62,500 nucleotides of DNA from Botryococcus braunii (Eukaryota > Chlorophyta > Trebouxiophyceae). A model generated the notes under the pieces. The model had not been told where the DNA came from. It made no database searches and was given only the letters and a program-made list of their open reading frames with translations. Positions 1 to 10,785 of the stretch are shown piece by piece. Positions within the stretch are counted from its first letter, which is position 1. Each line of letters begins with the position of its first letter. The position numbers and the translations under genes were made by a program. The stretch is from assembly GCA_002005505.1 (NCBI GenBank), contig MVGU01001534.1, positions 1 through 62,500 of the forward strand, read 5' to 3'.

Positions 1-18
1 ATCTCTGCATGTCTACGT

Positions 19-19
<1 letters not shown>

Positions 20-69
<50 letters not shown>

Positions 70-72
70 GTG
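20..72. repeat. (GT)n microsatellite
   Basis: Nearly uninterrupted TG dinucleotides with one C interruption near position 65. Open frames read through it are dipeptide artefacts. Confidence 0.95.
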
Positions 73-1397
73 AGCATGCGTTCTCGCTGCTATCGTGTCG
101 CTGCACGTGTCGTGCCTCTGCGTGTCTCATGCGTACTACATCCAAAGAGGTAGAATGCCCATCCCACCCCCACCTCTACTACCTGCCTCCCACCACATAC
201 TACAGCACCCACCCAAACCATACTACGCCCCGAATGTGTTAAGAGTATATTATGAGTACATATGAATACCAATGGATGGCCATACAAGTCTTCACCCCCG
301 ACCCAATACTCACAACTCCAATTTGGAGCGCTGTTCCCAGGCTCCGAGTACATGTGGCTATCGACATACGCAATTTCCACCGCCACTTTCACTCCGCTCT
401 CCTTCAATTCCCTCAGGTCCTTCACTACCACCTCCACGTCCCCTCCTGCTCAACAATCCCGTCCCTTATTCAACTCCTTCTTACGCTTTCCTTTAAATCA
501 ATCCATACATCTCTATCCCTTTCAATCCATTCCTCGCAGCCACTCACCTGCCTTCGCATCTTTGCCGATGCCCAGCTTCGATTTCTGCCCGTATCCGGCT
601 CTCTCCCTCTTTTCGCTCCGTTTTTGCTTTGTCATCTTTGTCACTTCTATTTTGTAACTAGCGCATCAGACTACTTCACTTTCCCACCTGCTGTGCGACC
701 TTACTTGGCTAGACATCCGACGCTCATTGTACTGCCGTCTTCTTTACCCGTACTGCCTCGCCTTTCCATGTCATCTCCATTTTCCGCCTTTCATTGCGCC
801 TGCCTTTTCCCGGGATTGGGGGCAGGTTCCGCCACTCCGCCCTAAGGGGATGGCCTTATGTTTGTTGCCCCGGCCCCGCCGGGCTATATGGTTCACACGA
901 TTTCGCACGAGAGCGCAGGATTTCGAGCGCTGAGAGCTCAGCAGTACAAATCAGGAAATGGAGGCTCCATTATGGAGCGTCGAGAGCTCGAGAATTGAGG
1001 AGCGCCCTGGGCTCAGCGGTACATTCGTACGCGAAAGGGGTACTGCAGCTGCTTGCAACGGATGGTTCCGCGGTGCAACCTCCCAACAACAGCAGCAACA
1101 ACAAACTTGGCCCCCTTCTAAATCCCCAAGAAATTCCTTCAAAGCTTTCTCTCTTTGTTTCATATCGCTTATGTGTCTTGCGACTATTGTTGTCTCCGAG
1201 ACGTGTATGTCAAACTCCGATGCTTTCGTCGTGGGGCCCTTGACTTGACTTAAGTGGACTGAAATTGGGGAACCGCATGTATGTGAATTCAACGGTAATT
1301 GTCAGGTCTCCGATAAGCGGGCAATGGTGTTGTTAATATCGGTGTTCCTTCTACTCGCGATACCCATGGAACCCCAGAGTACTGTTGTGAATATAAC
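73..1397. other. unassigned DNA left of Copia-A
   Basis: I see no convincing gene here. Open frames are short, lack recognisable motifs and are biased by C/T-rich sequence. A CAA/CAG-rich patch lies near 1085-1105. Part of this could be untranslated sequence or an intron of an off-window gene, but nothing supports a structure. Confidence 0.5.
1393..1397. repeat. target-site duplication ATAAC, left of Copia-A
   Basis: The same five bases occur at 20612-20616, directly outside the other LTR. A 5-bp duplication is the usual copia signature. Confidence 0.9.
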
Positions 1398-1424
1398 TGT
1401 AAAAGGTTATGGGCAGTGGCGTAT

Positions 1425-1561
1425 CCTGTAAGCAAGCAGACAGGTCGTAAGTTCGTGCCTCTCCAGCTACAGTCCTTGACGACTGTCTGCTCTTTTAGAC
1501 ACATGCAACTGTATGAACAAGACTGGCATCCTTATGTGCCCAGTATCTTTCCAAACCAGTT
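1425..1561 (-). repeat. intra-LTR direct repeat, U5-side copy (Copia-A)
   Basis: Identical by eye to 1758-1894, offset 333 bp. On the minus strand it ends TTGCTTACAG|G, which looks like a 3' splice site. The 5' LTR carries the same pair at 19935-20071 and 20269-20405. Confidence 0.9.
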
Positions 1562-1757
1562 TCGTTACACGTTGATCTGTCAATGAGCATCTACACACGG
1601 ATAAGCTCCTGACGGCTGAAAGCAAGTACCTTCCTATACTCAATCAAGACTCCGTCCCTTAGCTGTTTGGGAGACTTGATTGTCCACTAAGATGGTTCAC
1701 TTACAAACAAGCAATCAAACATGAACACATTACCAATACACATCCTGCGTCACCGCA

Positions 1758-1894
1758 CCTGTAAGCAAGCAGACAGGTCGTAAGTTCGTGCCTCTCCAGC
1801 TACAGTCCTTGACGACTGTCTGCTCTTTTAGACACATGCAACTGTATGAACAAGACTGGCATCCTTATGTGCCCAGTATCTTTCCAAACCAGTT
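1758..1894 (-). repeat. intra-LTR direct repeat, U3-side copy (Copia-A)
   Basis: Second identical copy of the 137-bp block. On the minus strand it is followed by GTGCGG, so its end reads CAG|GTGCGG, a good 5' splice-site match. It begins about 31 nt downstream of a TATTAAA box. Confidence 0.9.
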
Positions 1895-2100
1895 GCTCGA
1901 CTATGCGGTGATCGCAGCTTTAATAGTCCTTTCACGCTAACGCGTAATCTAAATCAGATTGTACCTTATGTTCGAAATAGACCTCATCCGAACGTGTCTT
2001 GAGGTACCTTATGTGGATAGTGGACCCGTATCCTAATAATGTACATTTGAAGATCACCTAAAGCACAAGGCATTCTATAATGTATGTTCACAACTCAACA

Positions 2101-2110
2101 CTTCCCCTTG
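2101..2110 (-). promoter_or_regulatory. polypurine tract of Copia-A
   Basis: The minus strand reads CAAGGGGAAG directly before the 3' LTR. Copia-B (6464) and Copia-C (21509) have the same tract in the same place. It is the expected plus-strand DNA primer. Confidence 0.85.
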
Positions 2111-2120
2111 CCTGCATGCT

Positions 2121-3932
2121 TTATGTGTATCTTCTCAAACCTAGTGAATCACGATGACCAACAAACACGGGATTAGCAAGTGGCTTGGTCATAATGTCAG
2201 CCACATTTCGAGCAGATTCTACATAGAGGATATCTACCTGCCCAAGTGCCATAGCTTCCCTAGCATAGTGGAAGCTTACTGCAACATGCTTTGTGAATTT
2301 GGAATAAAGGGGGTTCCGTAAATTGGAAATGCATCCTTGGTTGTCACAGAAAATTTTGACTCTCCAAGGTGCAGCTCCAATCTCTTCCAAGAAGCCCCTA
2401 AGCCAGTTGGCTTCCTTCACAATATGGCCGGCTGCCATAAACTCGGCTTGCACAGTTGAGGTAGCAACTGAGCTCTGCTTCTTGCTTCCCCAAACCACGG
2501 CACTACCATAGACTGATAGAACATAGCCAGTGGTGGAATACCTGTGGTCCAGGTCCCCAGCATAGTCGGCATCAACATAGCCTTCTAGCTCAGGCCCCTT
2601 TCCACCCAGAGTAAGAGCTAATTCTCTCGTATCTCTCAAGTACTTCAGCACTCGAATGGCCTCATTCCAGTGTGAGGTAGTGGGTGTCATTCTATACCTT
2701 GACAACACTCCAACCGCCTGAGAAATGTCAGGCCGGGTCGTATTGGCGATATATAGCAACGATCCAATCAACTCACAGTACCGATGACCAGGTGGCAGTG
2801 GGGTACCTGCCCCATGTGACAAACCATCTGAGGACTCGGGTCTGCTGCTAGCCACGAAGTCCTTGGACATGGGGGTATCAACCACACGCCCATCATCAGC
2901 AACTCCAAACTTTTCCACAAGAGCATCAATCTTGGGAGTGCAACTCATGGAAATAGTGCTCTGAACTCTATTGCGTAGGACCTGACACCCCAGGAAATCA
3001 TTCACCTCTCCCAAATCATGGATGGTGAAGTCCTTCTTCAACAACTCTTTCCCCCACTCAATCTCTGCAACCAATCTGGCAACTATGAGAAGATCATCAA
3101 CATAAACAAGAATAAAGGACAGGTTGCCATCAGGGGCCCTCCTGATGTATACACCCGCATCACTCTTACATACACTATACCCCATCACGCTCAACTTGTC
3201 GGTCAAGGTCTTGTGCCAAGCCCGTGGGGCTTGTTTTAGACCGTATAGTGCCTTCCTGAGCTTGCACACAACCCTCGTGTTGCCATTCTCAAATCCTGGT
3301 GGTTGGGTCACATAGACCTCTTCCTCCAACTCTCCATTGAGAAAAGCCGTCTTGATATCCACTTGGTGGATCTCAAGATTCTGTGTGGCAGCCACTGCCA
3401 GCACAGCCCTCCTTGCCCCATAGCTGCTGGTGGGTGCAAATACCTCCCCAACATCTATCCCAGGGATCTGTCTACACCCTTGGGCAACTAACCTCGCTTT
3501 AAAGCGAGTAACATTCCCATGTGCATCAATTTTAGTGGAGAATATCCAATGGACAGGAATAACTTTTTGTCCATGTGGTCTGTCCACATACTCTAGAACC
3601 TCATGGGTATCAAGGGAATCCATCTCTTCCCTCATTGCTTGTTGCCAAAAATCCCACTGAGGGGAGCATTGGGCTTCCCTCAGGTTAGATGGCACGTGAA
3701 CCTTTCCCAGCTTGACATAAGGTACATTTTGTACCTTATGCTGAGACTCTGCAGTACTGTCAGCACTCCTGGGACTGTTGTCTTTTATATTCCTCTGATC
3801 CTGGTTCCCAGAATAAGGTACATTTTGTACCTTATGTTGAGATCCTGCAGTACAGCCAGAACTGCCAGAGCCCTCCCCAACTCTCTCTCTTGAACTGCCA
3901 GACTCATGCGCTCCACCATTACAATCTCTCAC
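2121..3932 (-). pseudogene. Copia-A pol, reverse transcriptase and RNase H part
   Basis: The roughly 600-residue frame holds a complete copia RT and RNase H. The RT starts near residue 115 (HWIFSTKIDAHGN), has KTAFLNGELEEEVY near 195, and the catalytic YVDD at about 277-280. RNase H starts near residue 450 (DADYAGD) and runs through the conserved WGSKKQ and AEFMA segments to the C-terminus. There is no ATG at the frame start (it is GTG); it should continue from the integrase frame, which ends at 3929 in another register. The break lies near a GA-dinucleotide run at 3958-3978, a plausible slippage site. Copia-C has one continuous frame here, so this is probably a mutation and not programmed frameshifting. 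The linker repeats an HKVQNVPY motif twice (about residues 33-40 and 65-72). Confidence 0.9.
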
Positions 3933-5735
3933 TTTCTCAATGCAGGTGGAAGCAGCAGCTCTCTCTCTCTCCTGGACTCACACCTAGGTACACTACTCTG
4001 ACTTTCCTGAGCTGCGCCTACTGTGTCAGGCTGCACCCCATAAGCATGACTGGTTCCCAGCTCAACTTGGCTACGTGCTTCCCCTGCTGCTGGCACTTCT
4101 AGCCCACTACTCTTCTCGCTAACATCTTCTCCAAGCATAGCCTCCCCTGTCTCAACCTGCCTCTGCAAATCAGGGAGACCTACCGAGGGTGGCTCACTCA
4201 CAAGTACCTGGCCTGAGCCAGGGTCATGCATGGGGACCCCTACTGAGTCCCTCCTAGCCTGGCGCTGTTCATAACGCTGATCCCTTGTGAGGGTGGTTCC
4301 TGGGGGAAGTCTATGTTGAGACTTCCCCTGGAACCTGACCCCCTCCTGCATCTTCTGCAGTTTGTCCAGCTGCGAGTGCGCTTCAGCACCCCCCCGAGCT
4401 AACTTTTGAAGATGGCCCAGCACTGACCATGACTGCTGTGAGGTCTCTGAAGTGGCAGGGGAACCATCCTGGCTGCTGGGGGCTCCAGCCACAGGTCCGA
4501 CTGAGCTCCTCAGCCTGCTGTGATCCTCTGGAGAGCTGGCAGTGGTAGCAGGAGATCCAGTGGGCTTGCACTCCACCACTGGGTCATCCTCTGCTTCCCA
4601 AAAATTCATTGGAATGGCTGTTGGTGAGCTGGGGACATTGGAATTGCCTCCCCTGCCCTGCAAGGACGCTCCTGAGAGCCATTGAGAGGATCCAGGTTGC
4701 ACCTTAGACATACCCACTCTCTCCCCTCCTCTCAAATGCTCAAGGAATGTAACATCCCTGCTCTCTTTCCATACACCATTGCCTACGTACACTCTATAGG
4801 CCTTGGACTGTGGGCAATACCCAGTGAACATGCCTGGAATGGTCTTTGGTCCAAATACAGACCGCTGACCTGGGGGAATGTGAACATGTGCCACACAGCC
4901 CCATGTGCGCAAGGAAGCAACATCAGGCTTTACCCCATAGAACATCTCAGTAGGGGTCAGAGGCCTGCCTGTGGTGGGGCCCACGTTGTACAGCAGGGTG
5001 GCAGACTCCAGTGCCTCCTTCCACAAGGAAGGGTCTGCTGCAGCGTGCACCAACAGGGTCCTTGTGCGCTCCTTCAGAGTCCGATTCATGCGCTCAGCAA
5101 GTCCATTTTGCTGAGGCGTGGATGGAGCTGAGGTCTCCATTTTAGTGCCCTGCTGAGCACAAAATTCTTTGAACTGCTGATTCAGAAATTCTGTCCCTCT
5201 ATCAGATCTCACACACTTCACCACTTTCTCATGAAATGTCTGCCAGTACTTCAAGAGCTCAATGAGGGCCTTGGGAATGGCTTCTTTCGACTTCACTGCC
5301 AATGAGGCTATCAGATGGGATTTTTCATCAACAACAGTAACCCAAAAACGCTCTCCCGTGATTGCAGCTGGTGAAATGGGACCCACAGTGTCCACATGCA
5401 CTCTATCTAACACACTCTCTGCAGGCCTAGAGGAAGCTGGAAAGGGGGGGCGAGAATGTTTCCCTTGTATACATGACTCACACTGGGGAGAACACTCTGA
5501 GCATGGAGCAAGGGACACATTGATCCCAGTGACCAGGTCTTCGTTGTCCAACCTTGTCATACTCTTAACCCCAGGATGCCCCAACCTTGCATGCCACAGT
5601 AGTCGATCTGTACACACGTGCCCTTTCCTGGCATGATACGAGGCCACATGAGAACTGGACTGTGGCTGCGCATCATGCTGGCTCTTGACGGGACACACCC
5701 ATTCTAAGAAAAACAGCCCTCGCTCTCTGGCTATC
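3929..5735 (-). pseudogene. Copia-A pol, integrase part
   Basis: From the Copia-B insertion point the frame encodes the GAG-pre-integrase zinc region (HARLGHPG, CSECSPQCESC, GKHSRPPF), then the integrase core with VDTVGPIS, SDRGTEFLN and TPQQNGLAERMNR, which supply the D, D and E of the active site. The copia IN C-terminal segment (GMFTGY, KESRDVTFLEHLRG) follows. A 55-residue module with LARG and QRYEQR sits in the linker before RT. The frame closes at 3929. At 5735 it is cut by Copia-B; its N-terminal continuation is at 12096-12827, with an undisturbed duplicate at 17876 onward. Confidence 0.9.
5731..5735. repeat. target-site duplication CTATC, left of Copia-B
   Basis: Repeated at 12096-12100 outside the other LTR. 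The duplicated segment also has it at 17876-17880 next to a partial Copia-B LTR. Confidence 0.92.
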
Positions 5736-5759
5736 TGTACAATTCTGGGCGTAATGTTC

Positions 5760-5905
5760 CCTGTATGTCCCGGCACGAAGGGTGTTAAGCTCGGTCGGGT
5801 CTCTTGCTGTGTGTAGGAGAGCAAGCAGAGCCCGACTATGTGTTGATACTTGTGGCAACTGATCAGAGATAAGCACCCGGAGTGCTCTTTCAGTCCCAAA
5901 CAAGT
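5760..5905 (-). repeat. intra-LTR direct repeat, U5-side copy (Copia-B)
   Basis: 146 bp, identical by eye to 6088-6233. Its minus-strand end reads ACATACAG|G. The 5' LTR has the pair at 11392-11537 and 11720-11865. Confidence 0.9.
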
Positions 5906-6087
5906 CATTACATTGCTTCTTGCTCTCTCTCAACGCCAAGGAATTCAAACTACCTCTTCTACGCATCGACAGATAGTTCGCATTACCATTGTTCGATGAG
6001 CCAAGCATTAGCAACATTCTAATACGCTTATCTAGACCTCTTCCTAATCAATTGTTCATGCAAGTTACACTAAGTTGCAGCACTTCA

Positions 6088-6233
6088 CCTGTATGTCCCG
6101 GCACGAAGGGTGTTAAGCTCGGTCGGGTCTCTTGCTGTGTGTAGGAGAGCAAGCAGAGCCCGACTATGTGTTGATACTTGTGGCAACTGATCAGAGATAA
6201 GCACCCGGAGTGCTCTTTCAGTCCCAAACAAGT
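6088..6233 (-). repeat. intra-LTR direct repeat, U3-side copy (Copia-B)
   Basis: On the minus strand it ends CAG|GTGAAG, a good 5' splice-site match. It begins about 28 nt downstream of a TATAGG box (6257-6261). Confidence 0.9.
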
Positions 6234-6463
6234 ACCGAGCCCTTCATGCCTGCTGCCTATATCCTTTCTCGCAAGAACGCGTCAGATTGCATTACTCTCT
6301 TTCTCCAAAATGGAATCAGTCCAGATCAATTATGGCAGAACTCTAGAGTTCTGCCATCCCTTACTCAATCTCTAAGATTGTTCACAGTGATTGCTTTAGA
6401 GAAGCCTGGCCACTATTACTCTTCTGAGGGAAAGTCACTAAATGTTCTTTCACTATTATAACA

Positions 6464-6474
6464 CTTCCCCTTGA
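6464..6474 (-). promoter_or_regulatory. polypurine tract of Copia-B
   Basis: The minus strand reads CAAGGGGAAG abutting the LTR, as in Copia-A and Copia-C. Confidence 0.85.
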
Positions 6475-6481
6475 CTTTTCC

Positions 6482-9400
6482 TCACAAAAACTTGGCCAGT
6501 CCTAGAGCCTCACGATGGCCCTGAAATACCTGCCTTGTCAAAGGCTTGGTAAATATATCTGCCACATTCCTAGCAGAAGGAACGTATTTCACATCCACCT
6601 GTCCCAATGCAATAGCTTCCCGAGCAAAATGAAAGCTGATTGCAATGTGCTTGGTATGCTTAGAGAACACTGGATTTCTGAGATGATTGATGCATCCCTG
6701 ATTATCACAGTGGATCTTCACAATCCAAGGAGAAATACCAATTTCTTCCAGGAATCCCTTCATCCAATTTGCCTCTTTGACAGCTGCACTTGCCGCCATA
6801 AACTCAGCCTCTACAGTGGATGTGGCCACTGCAGACTGCTTCTTGCTTCCCCAAACTACAGCCCCTCCGAACACACGAATTACGTAACCAGTAGTGGAAA
6901 ACCGATGATCCTGATCACCACCATAATCTGCATCAACAAAGCCCTCCAGCTCTGTGTCATTCCCTCCAAGTACTAGAACAAGATCCCTGGTAGCCTTCAG
7001 ATATTTCAACACTCTGATGGCTTCATTCCAGTGAGCAGTAGTGGGAGTAATCCTATACCTGGAGAGCACTCCCACAGCCTGGGAAATATCAGGCCTAGTG
7101 GTGTTAGCAATGTACAACAGTGACCCAACCAGTTCACAATATCTATGACCTGGTGGCAAGGGACTCCCAGCTCCAATGCTGGCACTGTTGTCCTTAGACA
7201 CAGGTTGCTGTGTGGCCACAAAATCCTTAGTCATAGGGGTGTCAGGCCCCACAGATTCCAGATCCAGCCCAAATTTCTCAATGAGTGCATCAATCTTGGG
7301 AATGCAGCTCAATGAAATCAACCCTTTCTCTCTATCTCTCATCACTTGGCAGCCCAGGAAATCTTTCACCTCTCCTAGATCATGAATGGTGAACTCCTGC
7401 TTCAGCAACCCTTTCACTCTCTCAATCTCACCCATGCCCTTGGAAACTATCAATAGATCATCAACATAAATCAGCACAAAGGATTTTCCTCCATCCACAG
7501 AACATTTCACATAGACACCAGCATCACTCTTGCACACCTCATACCCCATGGTATGGAGCTTTTCATTGAGGGTCTTATGCCATGCCCTTGGAGCTTGCTT
7601 CAGGCCATACAGTGCCTTTTTCAAGCGACACACTGTGTTCCCATCCCCATTTTCAAACCCAGGAGGTTGTGTGACATAGACCTCCTCCTCTAATTCACCA
7701 TTTAAAAATGCAGTCTTGACATCCACCTGGTGGATTTCAAGACCCTCTTGTGCAGCCACTGACAGCAAAGCTCTCCTAGACCCATAACTGCTGGTGGGAG
7801 CAAATACCTCCATGACATCCACTCCTGGAATTTGCCTACACCCTTGAGCCACTAGCCTAGCCTTGAACCTTAGCACATTACCATGAGCATCCATTTTCAC
7901 TGAAAAAATCCAGTGAACTGGGATTACTTTGTGGCCACGAGGTCTCGGAACAAACTCCATCACCTCATGAGCATCTAATGAATTTTGCTCTTCCTGCATA
8001 GCAGCCTTCCAATATTCCCACTGTGGGGACTGCTTGGCCTCCTTTAGACTGGAAGGCACATTAATCTTCCCAAATCTCACCCCAGTGTGCTTCCCCTGAT
8101 CTTGCTTACTCTCACACTCACTGTCACCCACTACTCTTTCGCTGAATGTTGCCGCACTGCATGTGGGAACTGTGGGCAAAGATCCACACCTCCCCCTCTG
8201 CTCTTTCTCTCTCTTAGACTCACAGCTTGCCCTCTCAAGCTTGCTGTCAGACACTCTAACATCATCCTCCCAAACACAGGTACCTCTCGGAAAGCTCTTG
8301 TAATTGGGAGAATCCTCACACTGTCTGGGCTTCCGATTCACCTCCTCAGACACACTCTCACATGGCTGACGGTCTGCAGACCCGTCAGGACTCTCACAGG
8401 CATTTGAACCACTCTGCATTGCATGAGCTCTTGGTCTGTCTTGAGGCTGTGCCCATGTCTCTCTCTCTCTCTGTCTGCTCCCTCTTAGACATGAGCGCTG
8501 GGGCGCAGGCCCAGCAGCACACTCCCATGCATGGCCCACACTTGCGTGGCTGGCACCACATTGTCCTTGGGCATCACTGATTGAATTCTCATCTCTAACA
8601 TGTCTCTCAGGCACTGAACAGGTCCCACCCGTACAGCTCATCTCACTTGGACCATCTGCAGTCTGATCAGAGACTGCCCCCCTCTCATCTCTTACAAGTG
8701 AAACAGGTCTCTCGGTGTCCTGCCCCAATTCCTGCGCTTCCCCTGGTCCCTGTGACTCTGTGTCACCTTCAGTCATCCCCTCTCGCTCACAGCTCTCTCC
8801 CTTATCCTGTGCCAGCAGGATATCTCGAGCCGCAGTTCGTTGCTCGTAGCGTTGAGCTCGCGACAGTCCGTCCGGAGGCGGAATGGTAGTAGCCGGATGA
8901 GTGTTACGCAGTGATTGCTGTACTCGCTCTAAGATCCGTTGGTGTTGCCCGCCGTCTGCACTTCCTCGCGCCAGTCGTTGAATTGCGTCCAGAGCCCCGG
9001 ACTGAACCAAGTCCGGCTGCTGTTCTCCCGTGCTTGATTCGGGAGTCACATTGAGAATGCCCTCCTCTTGGGAAGGCTTCCCCTGACTAGCAGGCTCAGT
9101 TGCAGCCTGGTCAGAGGGTACTGGGAAGGAGCTGTCAGGTCTACTGCTGGAGCATGGGCTGCTGACAGTCTGATTCTGCGTGCTGCGCGGTGGCAATGAC
9201 ACCACTGGGTTGCTGCTGTGCATTGGCCCTGGTAAGTCTTCAGGGTATGAGAACTGCTGAGGCTGGTCAGGGAGAACTGCCATTCCCACCCGAGTAGCTC
9301 CTCGAATGTGTTCCACAAATTGGACATCTCTGCTCTCTCTCCATATCCCCCCTCCCATATAGACACGGAATGCCTTTGATGCTGGAGAGTAACCAGTGAA

Positions 9401-9723
9401 CATCCCAGCCACAGCCTTTGGTGCAAATGCCCCCCTCTGCTGATCAGGAACGTGCACAAATGCAAGGCATCCCCATGTGCGCAGCAAGGATACATCTGGT
9501 TTATATCCCATGAACATTTCGCAGGGAGATAGGGGCCTGCCTGTGCTGGGTCCCATATTTAGGAGGGTGCAAGCTGTCTCCAGGGCTTCCTTCCACATAA
9601 CAGGGCTTGCTGCAGCAAAATTGAGGAGGGTCCTGGTGCGCTCCTTGAGGGTTCTGTTGGCTCTCTCAGCAACTCCATTCTGCTGAGGGGTATGTGGGGC
9701 AGATGTCTCCAGCTTAGTGCCCT
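6482..9723 (-). pseudogene. Copia-B pol remnant: partial integrase, RT, RNase H
   Basis: The open frame enters pol at a segment equivalent to residue ~679 of the Copia-C polyprotein (KGTKLETSAPHTPQQNG). It keeps the last catalytic Glu of the integrase (GVAERANR), the IN C-terminus, the linker with LARG and QRYEQR, the full RT with YVDD, and RNase H ending in DIFTKPL. Upstream of 9723 the frame reads through antisense-biased gag sequence with no domain match. The integrase lacks its HHCC zinc region and both catalytic aspartates. The junction with gag (CCTCAGAAGGGC, minus strand) also shifts the frame, so pol could not be translated from gag. Confidence 0.9.
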
Positions 9724-10769
9724 TCTGAGGGAGGAGAAGGTGGGCCTGGAGGAGGGTGCAGCAGTGGGAACGCTCCAGTGCCTGGGAATGCATGCTGCAC
9801 GCTTGGAGGTGGCTGGGGTGCACCAGGAAACTGTCCTTGGGGCCACATGGCAGCAAGTTGCTGTACAGCTGCCACCACATTGCGTTGTGTCTCTGCATCC
9901 CTTTGACGTTTGCGGCAGTCTCTCCAGAAATGGCCTTTCCTGTGGCAGTAGTTGCACGTGCCCCTCACTTCTCCCCTTGATTCTGTGTCTGCTGGCTGTC
10001 TGGAGGGATTGGCCCCGCTAGTGGAAGGGGCTGGAGCAGTCTCTAGTTGAGCAGGCATTGCTTTCATCACCATGGCAGGCTGTTCTCCATCATCGTTGTA
10101 GCCAGAAGCCTCTGCAGTGGTGGAAATGAGAGCTGCCAGTTCATCCAGGGGGTAAGCTACTGCAGTGGGTAACAGCCCGGGAGGATTAGCTGCTGCTGGC
10201 AGTCCCTGCACTATCTGAGTGGCCACATGACCATCCAAGAGGTCATGGCCGTTGCGTTTCAAGCAGCCTTTGAGATTTATCATTCTAGACACATACTGAG
10301 AGATCGTTTCTCCACGTCTCATCCCTCTTGACATTTCCTTCAGCCAGTCTGCATTGGCTTGAGTGTTGTAACCACCAACAAATTTCTTGCAAATGAACAG
10401 ATATGCATCATATGCTGACGGCTTACTTGACACTGCTCCTAACCATTCCTCTGGAACTGACTCATACAGCAGGAGCATTGCAGCCGCATTATGGATAGTC
10501 CCAGGCATGGCTGACTGAATGGCAGGAAAGGAACCCTTAGCACTATTGGCAGCAGTGAAGGCATTGTCCCATACCACAAAATTTGTGCCATGACGATCCA
10601 GTTTAATATGCACTTTGACTTGGGTGGCTATGACCTTGGGAAGTACATCTCCCTCGCCCTTTGATGTGCTGGGTGTACACGGCTGTCGTGTGGGAGACGA
10701 TGTAGATGCCTCCTCTGTTGTGGGCTCCTCCTCTGATGGCTCCCTTGATTTAGATCTCTTTCTTGCCAT
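9714..10769 (-). CDS. Copia-B Gag
   Basis: 351 residues from an ATG at 10769. The N-terminus is basic and Ser/Thr/Glu-rich (MARKRSKSREPSEE). The middle resembles the copia gag core seen in Copia-A and Copia-C (LDRHGTNFVVWDNAF, then a region matching ADWLKEM and KRNGHDLL). A CCHC zinc knuckle (CNYCHRKGHFWRDC) follows near residue 270, then a Pro-rich tail. The stop at 9714 arises at the deletion junction, so this is the natural nucleocapsid part plus a few altered residues. Gag would bind element RNA and form virus-like particles. The ATG lies 16 nt after the ORF0 stop, so translation would need reinitiation, a second transcript or leaky scanning. Confidence 0.85.
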   Translation of the reverse strand: MARKRSKSREPSEEEPTTEEASTSSPTRQPCTPSTSKGEGDVLPKVIATQVKVHIKLDRHGTNFVVWDNAFTAANSAKGSFPAIQSAMPGTIHNAAAMLLLYESVPEEWLGAVSSKPSAYDAYLFICKKFVGGYNTQANADWLKEMSRGMRRGETISQYVSRMINLKGCLKRNGHDLLDGHVATQIVQGLPAAANPPGLLPTAVAYPLDELAALISTTAEASGYNDDGEQPAMVMKAMPAQLETAPAPSTSGANPSRQPADTESRGEVRGTCNYCHRKGHFWRDCRKRQRDAETQRNVVAAVQQLAAMWPQGQFPGAPQPPPSVQHAFPGTGAFPLLHPPPGPPSPPSEGH

Positions 10770-10785
10770 GTAGCTCGAATGTCAC

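Larger units (their letters stand above)
1398..2100 (-). repeat. 3' LTR of Copia-A
   Basis: On the minus strand it starts TGTTGAG and ends TTTTACA, so termini are TG...CA. It matches 19908-20611 with a one-base length difference. It contains two identical 137-bp blocks (1425-1561 and 1758-1894). The outer edge abuts ATAAC and the inner edge abuts the purine tract. Confidence 0.95.
5736..6463 (-). repeat. 3' LTR of Copia-B
   Basis: 728 bp, TG...CA on the minus strand, apparently identical to 11368-12095. It holds two identical 146-bp blocks at 5760-5905 and 6088-6233 (offset 328 bp). Confidence 0.95.

Noticed and set aside
9..242. Open frame of alternating Cys/Val at the left edge
   Set aside because: It is translation of the GT microsatellite.
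5673..6017. ORFs of 60-133 codons repeated in the LTRs of all three elements
   Set aside because: They occur only because the LTRs are repeated. They overlap the promoter and primer regions and have no protein motif.
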